From: Antedon mediterranea
Taxonomy: Eukaryota > Echinodermata > Crinoidea > Comatulida > Antedonidae
Assembly (NCBI RefSeq): GCF_964355755.1
Contig: NC_092674.1
Location: 30,122,001 to 30,186,000, forward strand
Length of the DNA stretch: 64,000 nt
Reading direction: 5' to 3'
The translations under genes were made by a program, and so were the position numbers. Shown piece after piece: positions 1 to 13,428 of the stretch. Position 1 is the first letter of the stretch, and each line of letters begins with the position of its first letter. The notes below the pieces were generated by a model, which saw nothing but the letters and a program-made list of their open reading frames with translations, was not told where the DNA came from and did no database searches.

Positions 1-3000
1 TTTGGAGATTTGACTACTAAATAGCATTTAATAATTAAGGCAGAATTTGACGAATGATATTTACTTCTGAAGAGGGGGTTAGCCTGCCCCATCCTCTTGA
101 TTGAAACATACCCACGCTCTATTTGAAAAGAAAAGTAAACAAAACAGAAAAAATGAAAACAAAAAATCAACTAAGTTTGTTTAAATGAAAGCTCAAAATA
201 TGAACTTGTCTTCTTACCAAGAACTTTGATATTCACAGACACGTTGCGTTCTCCTTTACGGTTATGTGCAGTACAAGTGTATTCACCGTTATCTTGCAGT
301 GTAGCATTCTTCACAGTCAGCGTATTAACTAATTTGCGATAAGTTCTTTTATGACCATTTACAATTTCAACTACCTCTTGGTCTTTTTTTACTTCTGTAA
401 TACGATTGGATATACCCTTAAAGAAATAACAAATTTATTAGAATTAAGTTGATTTTATGGGTTATCCTTGGTTTCTTATTTATTTTATCTGCTTGTAAAT
501 TGTTTGTATTCATAGTCTTGTAATCTTATGTTGAAACCGAATAAAATCAAATCACATTTTGGTATCTCGGGTAAGTAAGTAAGTAAGTAAGTAACTTTAT
601 TTTGTGTTTTCAAAGTAGACATTTCATTGGTTCTTACCTCTGTACCCATTGCAGGATAAGTAAAATACAGATTGTTACTTGTACTCAACGGAACCTCAAT
701 TGTGCAGTTGATAACAACATCTTCTCCTTGAATTAACTCGCTTTTGCTTGCACGTAATGACGGATCCGGGATTGGTGCATTAGCTGTAAACACAAACATT
801 TTGATTTTTTGTACTTAATAGATAATTTGAAAAATACTATGATGTGTACAAAATGTTTTTTATAGGTTTATGAGAAAGTTTTCATTACAATTCACAAGTT
901 TTTTACAACAAAGTTTGAGAGAGAGCTGCCATTATAAGATATATGATATACAAGATTTTTGGAACAAAGAAAAGTAATATTCCATAGCATAGTGTTTGTC
1001 AATTCTTCCAATACCAGTATTTCTGATAACTGAAACCCTACCAAAAAACGCATACATTTTCTTCTTGTTAGATTGCATTTAGAAAACCAGACTTTTTAGA
1101 AAACTCAAAGTGGGACTGCCTATAGGTTGTCAAGTTCATAAAAATCAAGATGCCGTGTCATTTGGACAGCCATTTTACAGAGATTTTATTCATTTCTCAA
1201 GTTTCAATAGGTATTTGAATCTAATTTTTGCTGTCTTGTTTATTCACAATTAAAGGATTTATACACAATATTTTGTTTTAAATTTTAAAATCCTTTCATA
1301 TCGTCTTTCAGAAAACTCACCCTCAAAATGTGCCAGAAACATCTCGGTAGCGTAATATCTAACTCCTTGAAAGTTAAACACAGCGGCGCAGTGCATCATC
1401 TCATTAAACATAGGGTCACCTCGTGCACCAATGAATCCAATTTGAGGGTCGTATCGTAGGTTATCATCCATTTCAAAAGTACGATAACCAGATTTTAGGT
1501 TCACCACGATGTTGGGATTACTAACGCGACAGGGTAGGATGAATTGTTCGTCTGGGAACACAATTATTGGTTTCCATTGGACTGGCAAAAACAATGAATT
1601 ATCTAGAAAAAGAGATAATATCAGATTAACATTTTTAGATTTAGATAAGTACAGCATAAATGATTAAATAATGTATTTCATTTTTATTTTCATTAAATTT
1701 ATTTTGTCTCCATAAAAATACAATTTACAAATGTGGGCAAAGAACAAGAAAAAACAAAACCAGGCAGAGACAGGATTTCTACTTGACTTAATCACTATCT
1801 ATTGTTCAATATATAGAAAAGAAAAATAGCCAATGTAAATAAGGTAGGATTGTTGGTTGAATTTGTGTATTCGTCAGTTTTATCTATAATTTTATTTGGC
1901 TTGATTACATTTTTCGACTGTGAGTGTAATTATTAACACTTAGTAAAAAAGACATATCTTAGATGTTTTCACCTTATCCTTTAAAAAAAGGAAAGACGAA
2001 AGTTTGGGAGGGGTGGAAAAGGGAAGCTGGCTATGGCTTTTGTAAAATATCTAAATAATGGTACTTACTTTTAGCCTCTGTAATATATACATACACTGTG
2101 TCAGCCGTCTGATTGTTAATCAATGGTGAATCTTTTGCCATGTACTTGTTGTAAACACAGCTATAACGTCCCGTGTCTGTGTACGACACATTACGAACGG
2201 TCAGAAAAGCGTGAAACTGTGTACTGCCATCGTCATTAAATGTTCTGTTGTGAGAGATTATCAATCGCTGTTTTAATGGGTATTCTAGTTCGCCTGGCGG
2301 AAAGATCCACTCCATTAGAAGAGTGCCCTCACACTTTAAAATTAAATCACTCCTGGCTGATACAATTTTCTCCTTTGTCTCGGAAATTAAATGTGGCGGT
2401 TTTTCCGCATCTAAAAAAAAAAATAATGATATTTAGAAAGCAGAAAGTAGTTGATAAACTTTTATCCAATCAAAAACATAAATAATGATGATGGTATTCA
2501 TAGTAATCATGGACAACAAATGTTTAAATTTAAAAAATTGGAGGCATTTTTTAAATATTAAAACAGGTACATTGTACATAATAGTTTTGAACAACTTCCG
2601 GAGAGAGCAATATAACTTGGAAACTCAGACACCAGCAGCAGGAGAACTCATTAAGATCTCTCAAAGCTATAGGAAGATAGGTTATTTCCGAGAGACGCGA
2701 TCAAAATCCTTAGGATGAAGAAGTAGTTACGTATAAAAGGCGCAAACATTTTATCAGATGATTACTGATGTATGTGAAAAAAAAATTAATAATGTTTGAC
2801 TGTATATATTTTGTAAATAAAAACCGTATTATACTAAATATAAAATGCATGCATTTTGTTAAACAGTAATATAAAAATGTTTTTTCTTATTTTAACTTGC
2901 ATACATTTCTAGAGTCACAAAACATTAGCATGATCACTTATACAAATAAGTAGGTTATTATATTTTTGAGTAAGTGTTTTAATTAATCAACTTCAATTAA

Positions 3001-6000
3001 CAAGCCTCATAATTAAGTTCACAATGCACAAAATGGTAAAGCTAAACATTCCTCTTCTCCTCCACCTCCCTCCCTACCATTCATTTAGTCTACCATATTT
3101 ATTTAGACTAAATAGACTTCCAGATTAGCTGGCCTACACCCGTCTTCACACTCGAAAAGTACAGCTTTTTTTTTTCTTCCCTTTTGCTTACTAATAAAAT
3201 ATTTCTAACCTTATGATAGACTCCTTGAACTTATGATGATCTTTCATAATTGATATTATCAAAATACATGTATTATATCAAACTTTTGAATGTTTTTTTT
3301 TTACAAGATCAAAGGATGATCACTTAAACCCATAGAATGGGGTTTTATTAGACTAACAGGTGCCAAAATATTGTCTCTCTTTTTTTGTGATTGGAGGGTG
3401 CCAGGTAACCTTGGTACAAGATGGGTTTAAAATACCTTAAAGCGATATAATAGTACTGTACTTTATTTATCAATGGATCAAGTAAACAATATTAAGTTAG
3501 TTAAGTTATTTGTTTACTTCTCGGGGAGGTGGGTCAGAGATGGGAAACCAATAATATACAGTGTATGAAAACCACATCCAAGGGTTCAGGGTTTTATACC
3601 TAAAATCGTGACTAACGTCTCCGGTAAAAAAGATTTTGTGCTGCCAAAAACTCATAAGACATAATTGAAATCAATCTGTTTTTCTATCAAAAGTCATTAT
3701 TGAATATTCATGCACTTTAAACAACCTAAAAATATGGCATATTTGAAAGGTTGTCATAGACACATGACCTATAAAATCTTCCATAATTGACCAAAAACAG
3801 GATATTCAAGTTTTGTAAAGTTGTCTTTATGTTAAATGCTGCACCTCGACAGTCTGATCTGTGAACTATATAAAGTTTTCACTTAGTAATTTGGATATTC
3901 TCCCAAACTTTCATTGGTTGTGCATTTGTTTAATGTAGTTGGTTGTGGGGGTGCGGGGATGGAAGTGATAGTTAAGAAAGAAACTGTTCTGTTTGGGTTC
4001 CCCTTTTGGAATGTCAATAGATATAGAAAAGCTGCTAGGCACCAACGCCAGACATTTGACAGCATCACTCCTGTTATACATTGATCAAACATAACTGTAA
4101 TTAGTTAATTTAGCTTAATTAGTTCCGAATGGGTGACTTATCTAAACAGAGTAGATGGTCATTGTAGATACCAATGTCCAAATTACCTGTGAAAACTCTA
4201 CAGCATAAATCTTATTGACCTGTCATCAACCTGGTAATGACCGAGGTGTTGTCAGCTGAGGTATTCATCAGACGTTAATTAGACATAATCAAATTAATTA
4301 ATTGCATTGGCCATTAACCTAGCAGTATCAGCTAATGTATGAGAGTTTTGATAGAGTGGAGCTTTGGAAGTTGAACATTACTTTTAGGGGTTGGGTATAT
4401 AGGGATGGTTTAATACAGTAGGTTGTCTTGATTTTCAGAAAAGAGGTACTCTATACCGAGACTCTATAATTTGGAACAATGGTTATAAATGCTATGCAAA
4501 TAAAAGGGGTTGCAATTCAAAGGACTGCAACCCATTTTATTGCAACTCCCATTTGCAGCCTACATACATATATATATTGAAATATTCAATTTTTTAATAG
4601 AGGCATGTACTATCCTTTACCTGACCTGAATGATACAAAACACTTTTGAGGCATTGTGAGGTTAAAACTTTGGCAGTATACTTTCACCTATCATTGTAAA
4701 CATAATTGTTGTGCCGCAGGGGATGTGGCCTAGCAATATGTTCTATGAACCGTGTCATCGTTAGGCTTACTTTATATAATGTAGATTGTAACATCATCAT
4801 TGATTTGGAGGTTGAATTAGCACCAGACAATTATTTATATTACACTAGCCTATAGTGACATATTCTGTGTAAATAAATAGCTTTCTTTATTATGCTCTGT
4901 CTACACTATCAAACTAGTTTGACAAAAAAGTGTGATGTGCCCAAATATGGAAGTGATATGCTTAAATATGGTAGTGATATGCTTAAATATGTTAGTGATA
5001 TGACATCATCATTTTCATTTAATTTACTTATTACTTGCACTTACTTTGTGTTTATTATACTGATGAAGGATTAGAAACAAAGCTGTGCAATTTTGTTCTG
5101 TATGTTTTACTGTTTGATTTAGCTTTTTGCTTATACTTTAATATTTTTTTTGTATCGCCATTGAAACCTAGTCACTGCAATCCACAGCATTCTTCACCAA
5201 TAATTTGCCATTAGATTTATCAGTAATATATTTGTCAAAAATATTAACAATAAGTTCTTTGACCCTGTAGCTAATACATCTAACTAACAACAAAAGTCAA
5301 GGTTAGGACTAAATTAGTAGATTAAACAAGATAGTGTAATAGGCCTAATTAAGTAGGCTACAATTTTGAGATACCCAATAATAGATAAAAATAAAATAAT
5401 AATTTTATTTTAATTTTTAAACAAAAACAGCATAATTGGTAAAGATTACACCACTTCATATTTATTTAATAATACTTACAGGTTGTGCTTCTTACTTTTA
5501 GCTTCTTTTCTTTTTAAAAATTTAACCAATGCTATCTATTGGTATACCATATATAGATAACTTGATATATATCTAAAATCCAGAGTGTTAAATTTCATAT
5601 TGGCCATATTTGCACATATGTTGATGACAGGGGCGGACACCAGATATTATAAAAAACATAATCGTGTGATTTTTCAAATAAAAAAATTACCAACATATCA
5701 TATTTTTTTGTCATTATTAAAAATTAATCCATCTTAGAAGTTTTTATTTTTCATTTGTGCGCTTTTTACAAATATTTTCTCCAAACTGTTCTCCAAAATA
5801 ATTGTATATAAGAAAAAGATATTTCTATATTGACATTTTTTTTTAGTAATAAATGTTTTACAATATTAGATAAATGATATTGTGGAGAGTTTTATTAATA
5901 ATTTATTGTTTTGTTATATTTTCTATACCTTCCGTATGTGCCATGTTTCCCACTGTTAAATATGAAACGAAAATAAAATAAATATTGTATTCACAAAATA

Positions 6001-9000
6001 CTTATTATAGGGCATTACAGGATTAATCTTACTTTCCCTTTACCCAACTGTTGAACCTTTTGTTAACATATAATTGTTTAGTATATTTTTCCCCAATTAA
6101 TACTAGTAATTATTGGCTTTAAAAACCATATTTAAGATCTTCTTGTAGGACATAAAGCATTTTTATTGTAAACTAAAGTGACATTATCATTTTTTAAATG
6201 AAACAGAAACAAAATCATGCATGAGTGTAGAAATTTACAGTTCAAATTTATGTCAAAATGTTGTCAAAATGAACTCTCCTAATACCAGACTTTTTTGTAG
6301 GTCCAAAAGGTCCCAAATTCTTTTTTACCATTAAAAGCACATTCTGAATCTCTGGAAAACCAGACATATAAGGCCAGCCCAAAGGTGTCCGGTATTAAGA
6401 GAGTTGACTGTATAAAATCATTTATTCAGATAGCCGTAAGACTTTATAGTAAGTGAAAGTGTAAGGTTCAAATTATATGTTTGATTGGCTTTTGTTTACC
6501 TTTGAATATTGTACTGTATTTATGAGTCTGCCATGACCAAAAGAATGTAACTGTATGAATTTGAATTGAATTAGAATTTTATTGAATTGAATTATATTGA
6601 GTTATATTTTGAATTGAATTATGTTAAATTGAATTGTATTGAATTGAATTGAATTGTATTACATTGAATTAACACTACAAAGTCTTGAAATAGTTTAGGA
6701 CAACAGGTGTACAGAAAATTGGAATTAACTACTGTTGTGACGTCTTTACAAACCACACACTTCCTATTTATAAACGACGACAACATCAAGTGTTGTAATT
6801 TAAAATTTCATTAAAATTAATAACATCTACTATATTAAGATAAATATAGGTTTTCTGAAATCAAAGAAAACTTAAGTTGTATTATAGGTAAATATGTTAC
6901 AGTAAAATCCCTCTTTTGCAACACATAATTGGATATTTTTCTGTTAAACTGACGTATCTGCTTTGTTTGAAATTAATCAAACAAAGTGGATTCTACATAG
7001 ACACAGTAGCAAAGAAATGAAATATAATATTAAATTCTACTTTTTGTAATACATTCCATAGACAACGTTGTCTTGAGCACGGTTTAAATCTCCAGGGTTC
7101 AAAATGTAAAAACGCAAAACAGGAAGGAATTATTATAAGTACGCGTGGCTGCTGCCGCCGATGCTTTCTTGCAACTTGGACATTGAATTAGAAACAAGCA
7201 ATAAATATTTTTCGTTTTTATTTCATTTATCGGTTTATTAAAATTAACAGAAAATCCAAACTAATTGAACAAGAATAACAATTCTAAATGATGTAAAACA
7301 ATAAAATGTTTTAGAAGTAAAGTGTTTAAGCCATTTAGCGAGTTAAACTCAACATGTAAGCAAAACATTTCAAACCAAAGTTGCTTTTGGCAACTGTTCA
7401 TTGTACTAATTACTTACTACTAAAAAAACTTCAAATTCTAAGTAAATACTCATAACCAATATTTAGACGGTATTGAATAACATAAACCAGTTAGTAATGA
7501 CCTTGAAATTCATTAATATGCTCGTAGAAAAGTTAAAATGTATTCGGCCTTCGTAAAACTACTGTCCAAGTAGTTCCTTCCTTACATTTGATAAACTTCT
7601 AGATAGTTTGGAGACATAACTACACACTAGTAAAACAAACATAACATAATACTTGAAACAAAGTGTGGCGAATTACTTTGTCTTTGTTTGCCACTGTTCT
7701 TAGAACTATCCAGAAAACATAAAACTTTTATAATATATTTCATATTTTTAAAATATTACTGCATAATTTAGGTTAAACAATACAATATTTCTTATTTAGA
7801 TTTTTGTTCCACTTTTATATAACATATATCATAATTTGTTAAAAATGTCAATGTACTTTAATTTAAGTTTTATTTATTTTTTCCATTCTCCTTTTTCACA
7901 TGACAGGTTACACATGTATTCCTTTCATACCGAGAAAAAGGAAAAAAAAGTTATTACAGCTTAAGTACATAGCAGTTCACATGTTCTCTTTTAACCCTGT
8001 CTTAAAGTACATGAACCCTGTTAAATGCGAACCCACTCCTTCCCATGTTGATGTAAAAACGCCCCTGCAGAATTTGTTTTATATAAAGGAAGTACATGTT
8101 TTTCAATAAGAGGGTGTTTTCTAGCACAGCCCAACAAAACATTTGGCTAATACAATATGGTGAGTGGCTGAACACAACGTTATTCCAAGTATCCTGTTTA
8201 TTCAAATACTTTACTTAAATAATTCTTATAACTTCCCACCGCCTTCCAATTGATTTTCCTTTTGGCCAATAATTGATCATCGCTTTGTCTTAACAATAGC
8301 AATCTAACCACAAAATATTTACTTGGTACAAGTGGCAGAAACAAGTGTGCCCTATTTAACGGTCTCACCTTAGCCAATATTTAAGAATTTAAACATGTTG
8401 ATGCACTTTACTCGCATAGATGAACTAATATTGTACTGTATATTGCTTTTTATATAAGAGTAAAATTGTGAAATATTTTTCATTAATACAGCTTAAATTA
8501 GTAGAAAAGTGAATTTTATATATACAGTATATATATATTTTCTTTTGTCAAATACATTCAAGTTATAGTGCATGACAAAGTTTTATCTGTTATAAATTTA
8601 AAATATACAATTTTTTTAAATTTACCTCTAAATTTAATTTCTTTATAAAGTTTGTTATATAATTTTAAAATAATTGTTTTTGAAAAAAACTATGAAAATT
8701 ATATAAGAAACAAATTCCGACATAGGCTTCTTTGACTCTTCATAGAAGACAACCTACACATTAATTAGCAATACTTTAAGTAATTAACGGATATCACGCC
8801 CCCACAAGGCAATGACCATCAACGGATGTTTCCTTTCTCTTGCGTACCATTAATTGTTTTTACAATACAGTCAACTCTCCCAATACCAGACACCCTACAT
8901 TAGCTGTCAGGGTAGGGGAATTAACCATGGTATCATGTAAAGTGTCAAAATCATTTTTATTCATGACTTCAAACAAAGAATACAATGTAATTTGTGCAAT

Positions 9001-12000
9001 TCTGAACAGTTTTAAAATGGATACTATAAAAAGTTAGGCATTATAGTATATGCTATTTTAGATATAATTTTGTTATGAATATTATATTTGTAAGTACTTA
9101 CTAATAATACTTGGTTGTAAACAAATTATTATTATTATTTTTGTTTTAATATTTTTAGACATTTCTCTTTTTAGACCAGTTTATTACACATACAAAAAAA
9201 ATTAACATAGTCTAGTTTGGAATCAAAATTAAATCTTTTCTTTCTTATTATTAGGGACTGAATATAATAATGATCTTAACACACCCAACTGACTTAAAAT
9301 TAAAGTTTTAAAAGATTGTACAAACAACTCATTCAATACTAAATATTATATTTATAAAAGATTTGTTTTGTAAAAAGCTAGAACTATCGTCATAGCATTT
9401 AGTCAGTGAACAGGAAAAGGGCAATTTAGCATTCTACGTGGAACGATTGTTCCACTGCAAAGACTGGCTGCAAATGGACAATTTTAATTGGTTACTCATC
9501 AGGTGATATCAAGGGGTATAGGTCAGGGGTCGTCTTAAGATTCTGCAGGGTCCCATCTTTACTCCGCAGGGAATTGAGTATTGAGATAATGGTCTCAGAT
9601 CTAACCAGGGTTAGCTAGTGGTTAAACACTTCCCTGGATAATTTTGTTTAGAATGGAAAATACAACGCTTTATGTTTAATATCTCATGACAGCTGGCATG
9701 CTAAAAACAATGTTTAAAAGTAAATCTTATTATTGTTTTATACTATTACAAAAAAAGATTATTATGTATTTACAATTATCTTCTTTCTTCAGTAGTAGAC
9801 CCACCATTAACTTCTTATATTATAATCTACAAAACTTATATTAAAATATCTATCCATTATGAATTTATATTAATATCTTTTGGCATGGAAGAAAAGTAAC
9901 TTTCTAACCTAGATGAATTGAAAGATTAAATAAAGGTAATCATGTTGAAACTGTATATTATTATTCAAATAGTACATTGAACTACATACCAAAATAAAAC
10001 ATGACTTTCATTTAGGAAAGACTAAAACAAGCCACAAAAAAAAGAAAGAATCATGTGAGACTCTTGCACACATACTAAAATCTGAGCCGTAACAGATACT
10101 TAAAAGGTACCAATTACTCCGAATATCATGTTTAAGTTAAATCCACATAGAGAAATAAAAATTTGAGTTGCTTCAATCTAACCAGGTCATTGTCATGGGA
10201 AGTCTATTACTAAATTCTAGATTAAACCATTTAAAATACAGCAATTAAAATCTATATTTAAACATAAGAGATGACGCTTTCTTAATTTTGTTTATTAGCA
10301 TTTAAGCATTCATTTGTATAGACAATATGTCTGGATATCAAAATAGTAGCTTTTTAACTTGTTTGACTTGGTGCAGGCTGGGGAATGCGAAGGAAGTAAG
10401 TCTATACTTAAACAAAGCATTTCTATAGATAGGGCCTACAAATAGTCATCTAAGTCAATAAATAATATATTCATTTTTATTGGACTAGTTGTCAATATAT
10501 GAAGTTTTTGTATTTTATATATTGGAGACAGTTCTTGACGACACATTTTTGCAATGTAGTAAAACAATAATATTTGTCAATAGGAGATTACCAAATCTTG
10601 GACACGCGTGGGAAAACTTTGAGAAGGATTTGACATCGTGCGGCAAGTGTGAGCGGAAAGATGTCATTCACAAACAAACGGCCTCACATGACCTGAAAAA
10701 ACCTTGATTATTGGTCGCCGCTTCGGTTTACACTCCATACAAAAAACTCTCATTCATAATTTTGAAGGAAATGCCATCTCTACTCTACACACACTTAATG
10801 CATTCTACATGTGTATACAGCAAGTCTAAAGATGTTCTTACAGATAAGATAGTAAGTAGTAGATACTATGCGACAACATTTACGATTTCAATACCTGATC
10901 TTTCGCATGATCATCCCTTGTCCTTAGTAAGCTCATCATTTTCTTAATAGAACCTTTATCGTCAGTGACCTTATAAAAATGATACAATATGAACCCAAAC
11001 AAAATCGTCTTTTGGAATATTAACATTTAATTGCTTTGTCAATATAAACTTTTAACACTTTCTCAACATCATCAGTTTTTCTAATTACTTTACAAAACAC
11101 ATATATAAAAGGTAATTAATTTTAAAATCCTATTTCTAGTGTCAGAATGCATGGTGAAGTTGGCAACAACTACATACTAGTAAGTTTTTCAAATCTTTTG
11201 TAAAATTTTTAAAACTTTATTTGTTTGTGTTTTCATTATAAACGCCAGTGAACCATATGCAGGATTTTCTTCTTTTTTGTTTGTTTTAGCATAATTAAAT
11301 AATTAAGTGTGAGAAACACTATTGTTAAATTAACCTAAAATGTAACACAAATACATATGTGTTTATTCAATCACCTTCATCAACAAATGCAAAGGAACTA
11401 CAAATCAGACCTTGAATTCAATTAAGCAAAACCAAAGATGTAACTTAAATAGGGTGTTTGGTTTACTTTACTGTACTCAACAGGTGTATAGCTCAAATCC
11501 TGGTTACTAAATCAATTGTTGACCTTCTTAGTCTCAATCTTCCTCGTTATTTTTAAACAAAGGCAAAAACAATAAAGATTATCCTTCATTGTATTTATTC
11601 AATACTTTGATCAATAATACTAATTATGTAATATTAGAATTTTTTTAAATGTCAATATTAATCAATCATATTTATTATTATCTTTTTTTTAGCTGTAAAA
11701 ATGACATTATTATTATACAGTAATTCAGTATCATTAGATTTATATTTTTAATTTTTTAAATGTCATAAACAAATATGTCATAACTTGTTTATATGACATT
11801 TAAACAAGTTATGTATTTTCTTTAGGAACAATTGTTGAAGGTTACAGGAAGGGGCCAACATCTGACCTTTGTTATCAATTGAAGTTCAAACATTGAATTG
11901 TTCACCCACAGGTAAACACGTCACAAATTGAATCTAATTACATTTAAATTTTCCAACAAGAGTTTAACATGTGGTATGTATAAGTACATATCTTAAAGCA

Positions 12001-13428
12001 TGTAACCTAACATCAATTTAATAAAATTGGTATCATTAAAACAACATAAGAGCCTTTGGCTGCATTTTGTCACACTTTGTTCTCAACCTTTGCACTATAA
12101 CTTTCATTGACATCTTTTTACTAAATAGATTTAATGATTTAAAATTTAAGTATTAAAGTAAACCTTGTTTACACATTATATTAAACTTGCAAACAAACTT
12201 ACCTTGAATTTGATTTGTTTAAAGTATAAAATTTAAAAGAATAAATAAAATTATTTTTTCAGTCTTGAAGAAATGTTTGCTTATTCTTCATATAATGAAA
12301 GTTGGTCTTAATAGTCTTAATTTAGGAATGGTATTGAACAATTTTCATAATCAATGGGTATCAGTTCATCCCCAATTCTAGAAACTAATATGTCTGGTTT
12401 TCCAGAAATTCTGCTATCCAGATGTGTTTTTAATGATAAAAATAATTTGGGACCTTTTAGACCTCAAGTAAAGCTACTTTCAAAGAGAGTTTCGAGTTCG
12501 AGAACTGTTTTAAACTGGAAATATTCTTTTACGGGTTTTTTTTTATTCTGTTCTGTTGTCCTTATTTATTTTCAGAAGCATAACTTAATGTACCCAAGCA
12601 AAGCAATATGATAATAACTTTTTTTTTCAGTTATTCAGAATTAGTATTACAATAAAATCAAGGTTATACAGTACTTCTATGAATCAACTAGTTTATATAT
12701 ATTTATGACACATTTATAGGGACATTTTTACTATTTTGTTTACACATAGATAACACATTCACTACTAATATTAAAAATAAGTTTTATTTTAAACAAATCA
12801 TTTTACACAGAATATCCCAGAGGGCTAAAAGTTCTTCAAATGTCACAAAGTATAAACACACTGAATAATAACATCCACACAACTTATTAAAAGCTTGTCA
12901 AATTAATCTGCTAATATACATTGATTTATGCAACAAAATCTAGGCCTACATATTTATGACATGTTTATTACTTTTAAAATATAAATCTAAAGGCAAAATA
13001 CTTTTAAAATATATAATTATAAATATAAGTATAATATTATACTTTGTTCGAAGTAGAATTTATAGTGGTTAACAATAATATGTGTCAAATATTCATAGTG
13101 TTTAATTAAAGTTAATTTACAGGATTTAAGAAAGAATAAGATGTAGGCTCAGATAAATCTGCATAACACTTAAAATGCATAAATGACCCGCCTCTATCCA
13201 GGGCAATGTAGTGCTTTACTAGCGTATGAGCAGTAGAAGTTTCAGTTCTAGTAAAACATGGCAAAAATAACGGCTAAAAATCCGAGTGTATAAAATGTAA
13301 ATCCTTGTTTTTTTAATGAGATGTTAGTTCCTTGATGAACCTATGGAGAAAAACTAATACTTACAAGTATAATTCCATAAGGTCATCAGAGATAAAATCA
13401 GTGAAAACAATGTCTTCATCTTTCCCAT
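1..13428 (-). CDS. PDGFR/VEGFR-class receptor tyrosine kinase, N-terminal part (5 exons, gene continues off left edge)
   Basis: Spliced minus-strand gene. Coding exons in order: 13365-13428, 2069-2410, 1321-1602, 638-783 and 218-416. All have GT-AG borders, and the phases run 1, 1, 1, 0, 1, giving 344 uninterrupted residues. The product starts with a signal peptide, followed by three Ig-like domains, each with its cysteine pair. Seen: a DTGRYSC signature in domain 1, PCRVSNPNIVVNL and YDPQIGF in domain 2, and DNGEYTC in domain 3. Vertebrate PDGFR domain 2 has the related PCRV...P..VV.L and YD..GF pattern, while domain 1 (DTG.Y.C.Y, then VYVYI) resembles VEGFR, so this may be a pre-split class III/V receptor. 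The family binds PDGF/VEGF ligands and signals through a cytoplasmic split kinase. The remaining Ig domains, membrane segment and kinase should lie left of base 1. Several N-glycosylation sequons are present (NRT, NVS, NQT, NNS, NCT, NAT, NVS). Confidence 0.87.
218..416 (-). CDS. RTK exon 5: second half of Ig domain 3
   Basis: Residues about 279-344. It contains LTVKNATLQDNGEYTCTAHN, the F-strand DxGxYxC signature that completes domain 3. It ends in phase 1 with donor GTAAGA. The next exon lies beyond the left edge. Bases 1-217 hold only intron sequence. Confidence 0.86.
576..597. repeat. GTAA tetranucleotide microsatellite in RTK intron 4
   Basis: Five tandem copies of the 4-bp unit GTAA, within 50 bases of the exon 4 donor. 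Confidence 0.9.
638..783 (-). CDS. RTK exon 4: first half of Ig domain 3
   Basis: Residues about 230-278, with the first domain-3 cysteine in VVINCTIEV and the aromatic motif NLYFTYP where vertebrate receptors have FEWTYP. The exon ends in phase 0 with donor GTAAGA. Splitting domain 3 over two exons is also the vertebrate PDGFR/KDR arrangement. Confidence 0.85.
1321..1602 (-). CDS. RTK exon 3: Ig domain 2
   Basis: One exon for Ig domain 2 (residues about 136-229), in phase 1 on both sides. The cysteines are in LPCRVSNP and MMHCAAV. The YDPQIGF turn corresponds to the YDxxxGF/WDSRKGF turn of PDGFR/VEGFR domain 2, the ligand-contact domain in those families. The donor is GTGAGT. Confidence 0.88.
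2069..2410 (-). CDS. RTK exon 2: Ig domain 1
   Basis: One exon for the whole first Ig domain (residues about 22-135). The acceptor follows a long pyrimidine tract and the donor is GTAAGT. Visible are the first cysteine (LILKCEG), the core Trp (MEWIF), and the F-strand signature TDTGRYSCVY followed by TVYVYI. Three N-glycosylation sequons (NRT, NVS, NQT) are present. Confidence 0.88.
4894..5010 (+). mobile_element. TA-type MITE family 1, copy A (truncated)
   Basis: It starts with the family terminus GCTCTGTCTACACTATCAAA and continues with the shared core (GTGATGTGCCCAAATATGG). The AAATATGG...GTGATATG segment is then locally repeated about three times. The opposite terminus is missing. Confidence 0.75.
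6269..6411. mobile_element. Small TIR element, family 2 (GTCAACTCTC type), full copy
   Basis: The left end reads AACTCTCCTAATACCAGAC and the right end is its inverted match, GTCCGGTATTAAGAGAGTT, so this is a MITE-like unit of about 143 bp with no coding capacity. Related pieces occur at 8868-8896 (one terminus), 12391-12465 (inverted core), and more weakly near 1000-1120. Confidence 0.65.
6555..6670. repeat. ATTGA-rich imperfect pentanucleotide repeat
   Basis: Interrupted copies of GAATT/ATTGA fill this stretch. Similar AATTC runs occur at 34857-34868 and 41418-41430, so this may be the tail of a retroposon or a simple repeat. Confidence 0.7.
8868..8896. mobile_element. Family 2 element, single terminus
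   Basis: Matches the right-end terminus of the 6269-6411 element (CAGTCAACTCTCCCAATACC), with no partner end nearby. Confidence 0.5.
11758..11818. repeat. Compound palindrome in RTK intron 1
   Basis: CATAACTTGTTTA at about 11778 is answered by TAAACAAGTTATG at about 11801. The word ATGTCATA/TATGACAT also occurs in both orientations around and between these arms, so alternative cruciforms are possible. It is AT-rich and non-coding. Confidence 0.65.
12391..12465 (-). mobile_element. Family 2 element, core fragment (inverted)
   Basis: Reverse-complement match to the interior of the 6269-6411 element (TGTCTGGTTTTCCAGA, then TTGGGACCTTTTAGACCT). The termini are eroded. Confidence 0.6.
13365..13428 (-). 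CDS. RTK exon 1: start codon and signal peptide
   Basis: Encodes MGKMKTLFSLILSLMTLWNY plus T and one base of the next codon: a basic start followed by a hydrophobic run, as in a signal peptide. The donor is GTAAGT (complement at 13359-13364). The leftover T joins AT of exon 2 to make Tyr and enters the Ig frame without a stop, which supports the assignment across a 10.9-kb intron. A second in-frame Met lies at codon 4. Confidence 0.72.

Larger units (their letters stand above)
2411..13364 (-). other. RTK intron 1 (10.95 kb), no gene inside
   Basis: This long first intron separates the signal-peptide exon from Ig domain 1. I see no exon inside it on either strand. It holds one partial TA-type MITE (4894-5010), pieces of the GTCAACTCTC-type element, an ATTGA-rich stretch and a compound palindrome, all listed separately. 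The rest is AT-rich sequence with no recognisable feature. Large first introns of developmental receptors often carry enhancers, but nothing specific is visible here. Confidence 0.65.

Noticed and set aside
2240-2718. Plus-strand ORFs of 77-81 codons
   Set aside because: The first is antisense to the RTK Ig-domain exon, and the second is in intron sequence without homology.
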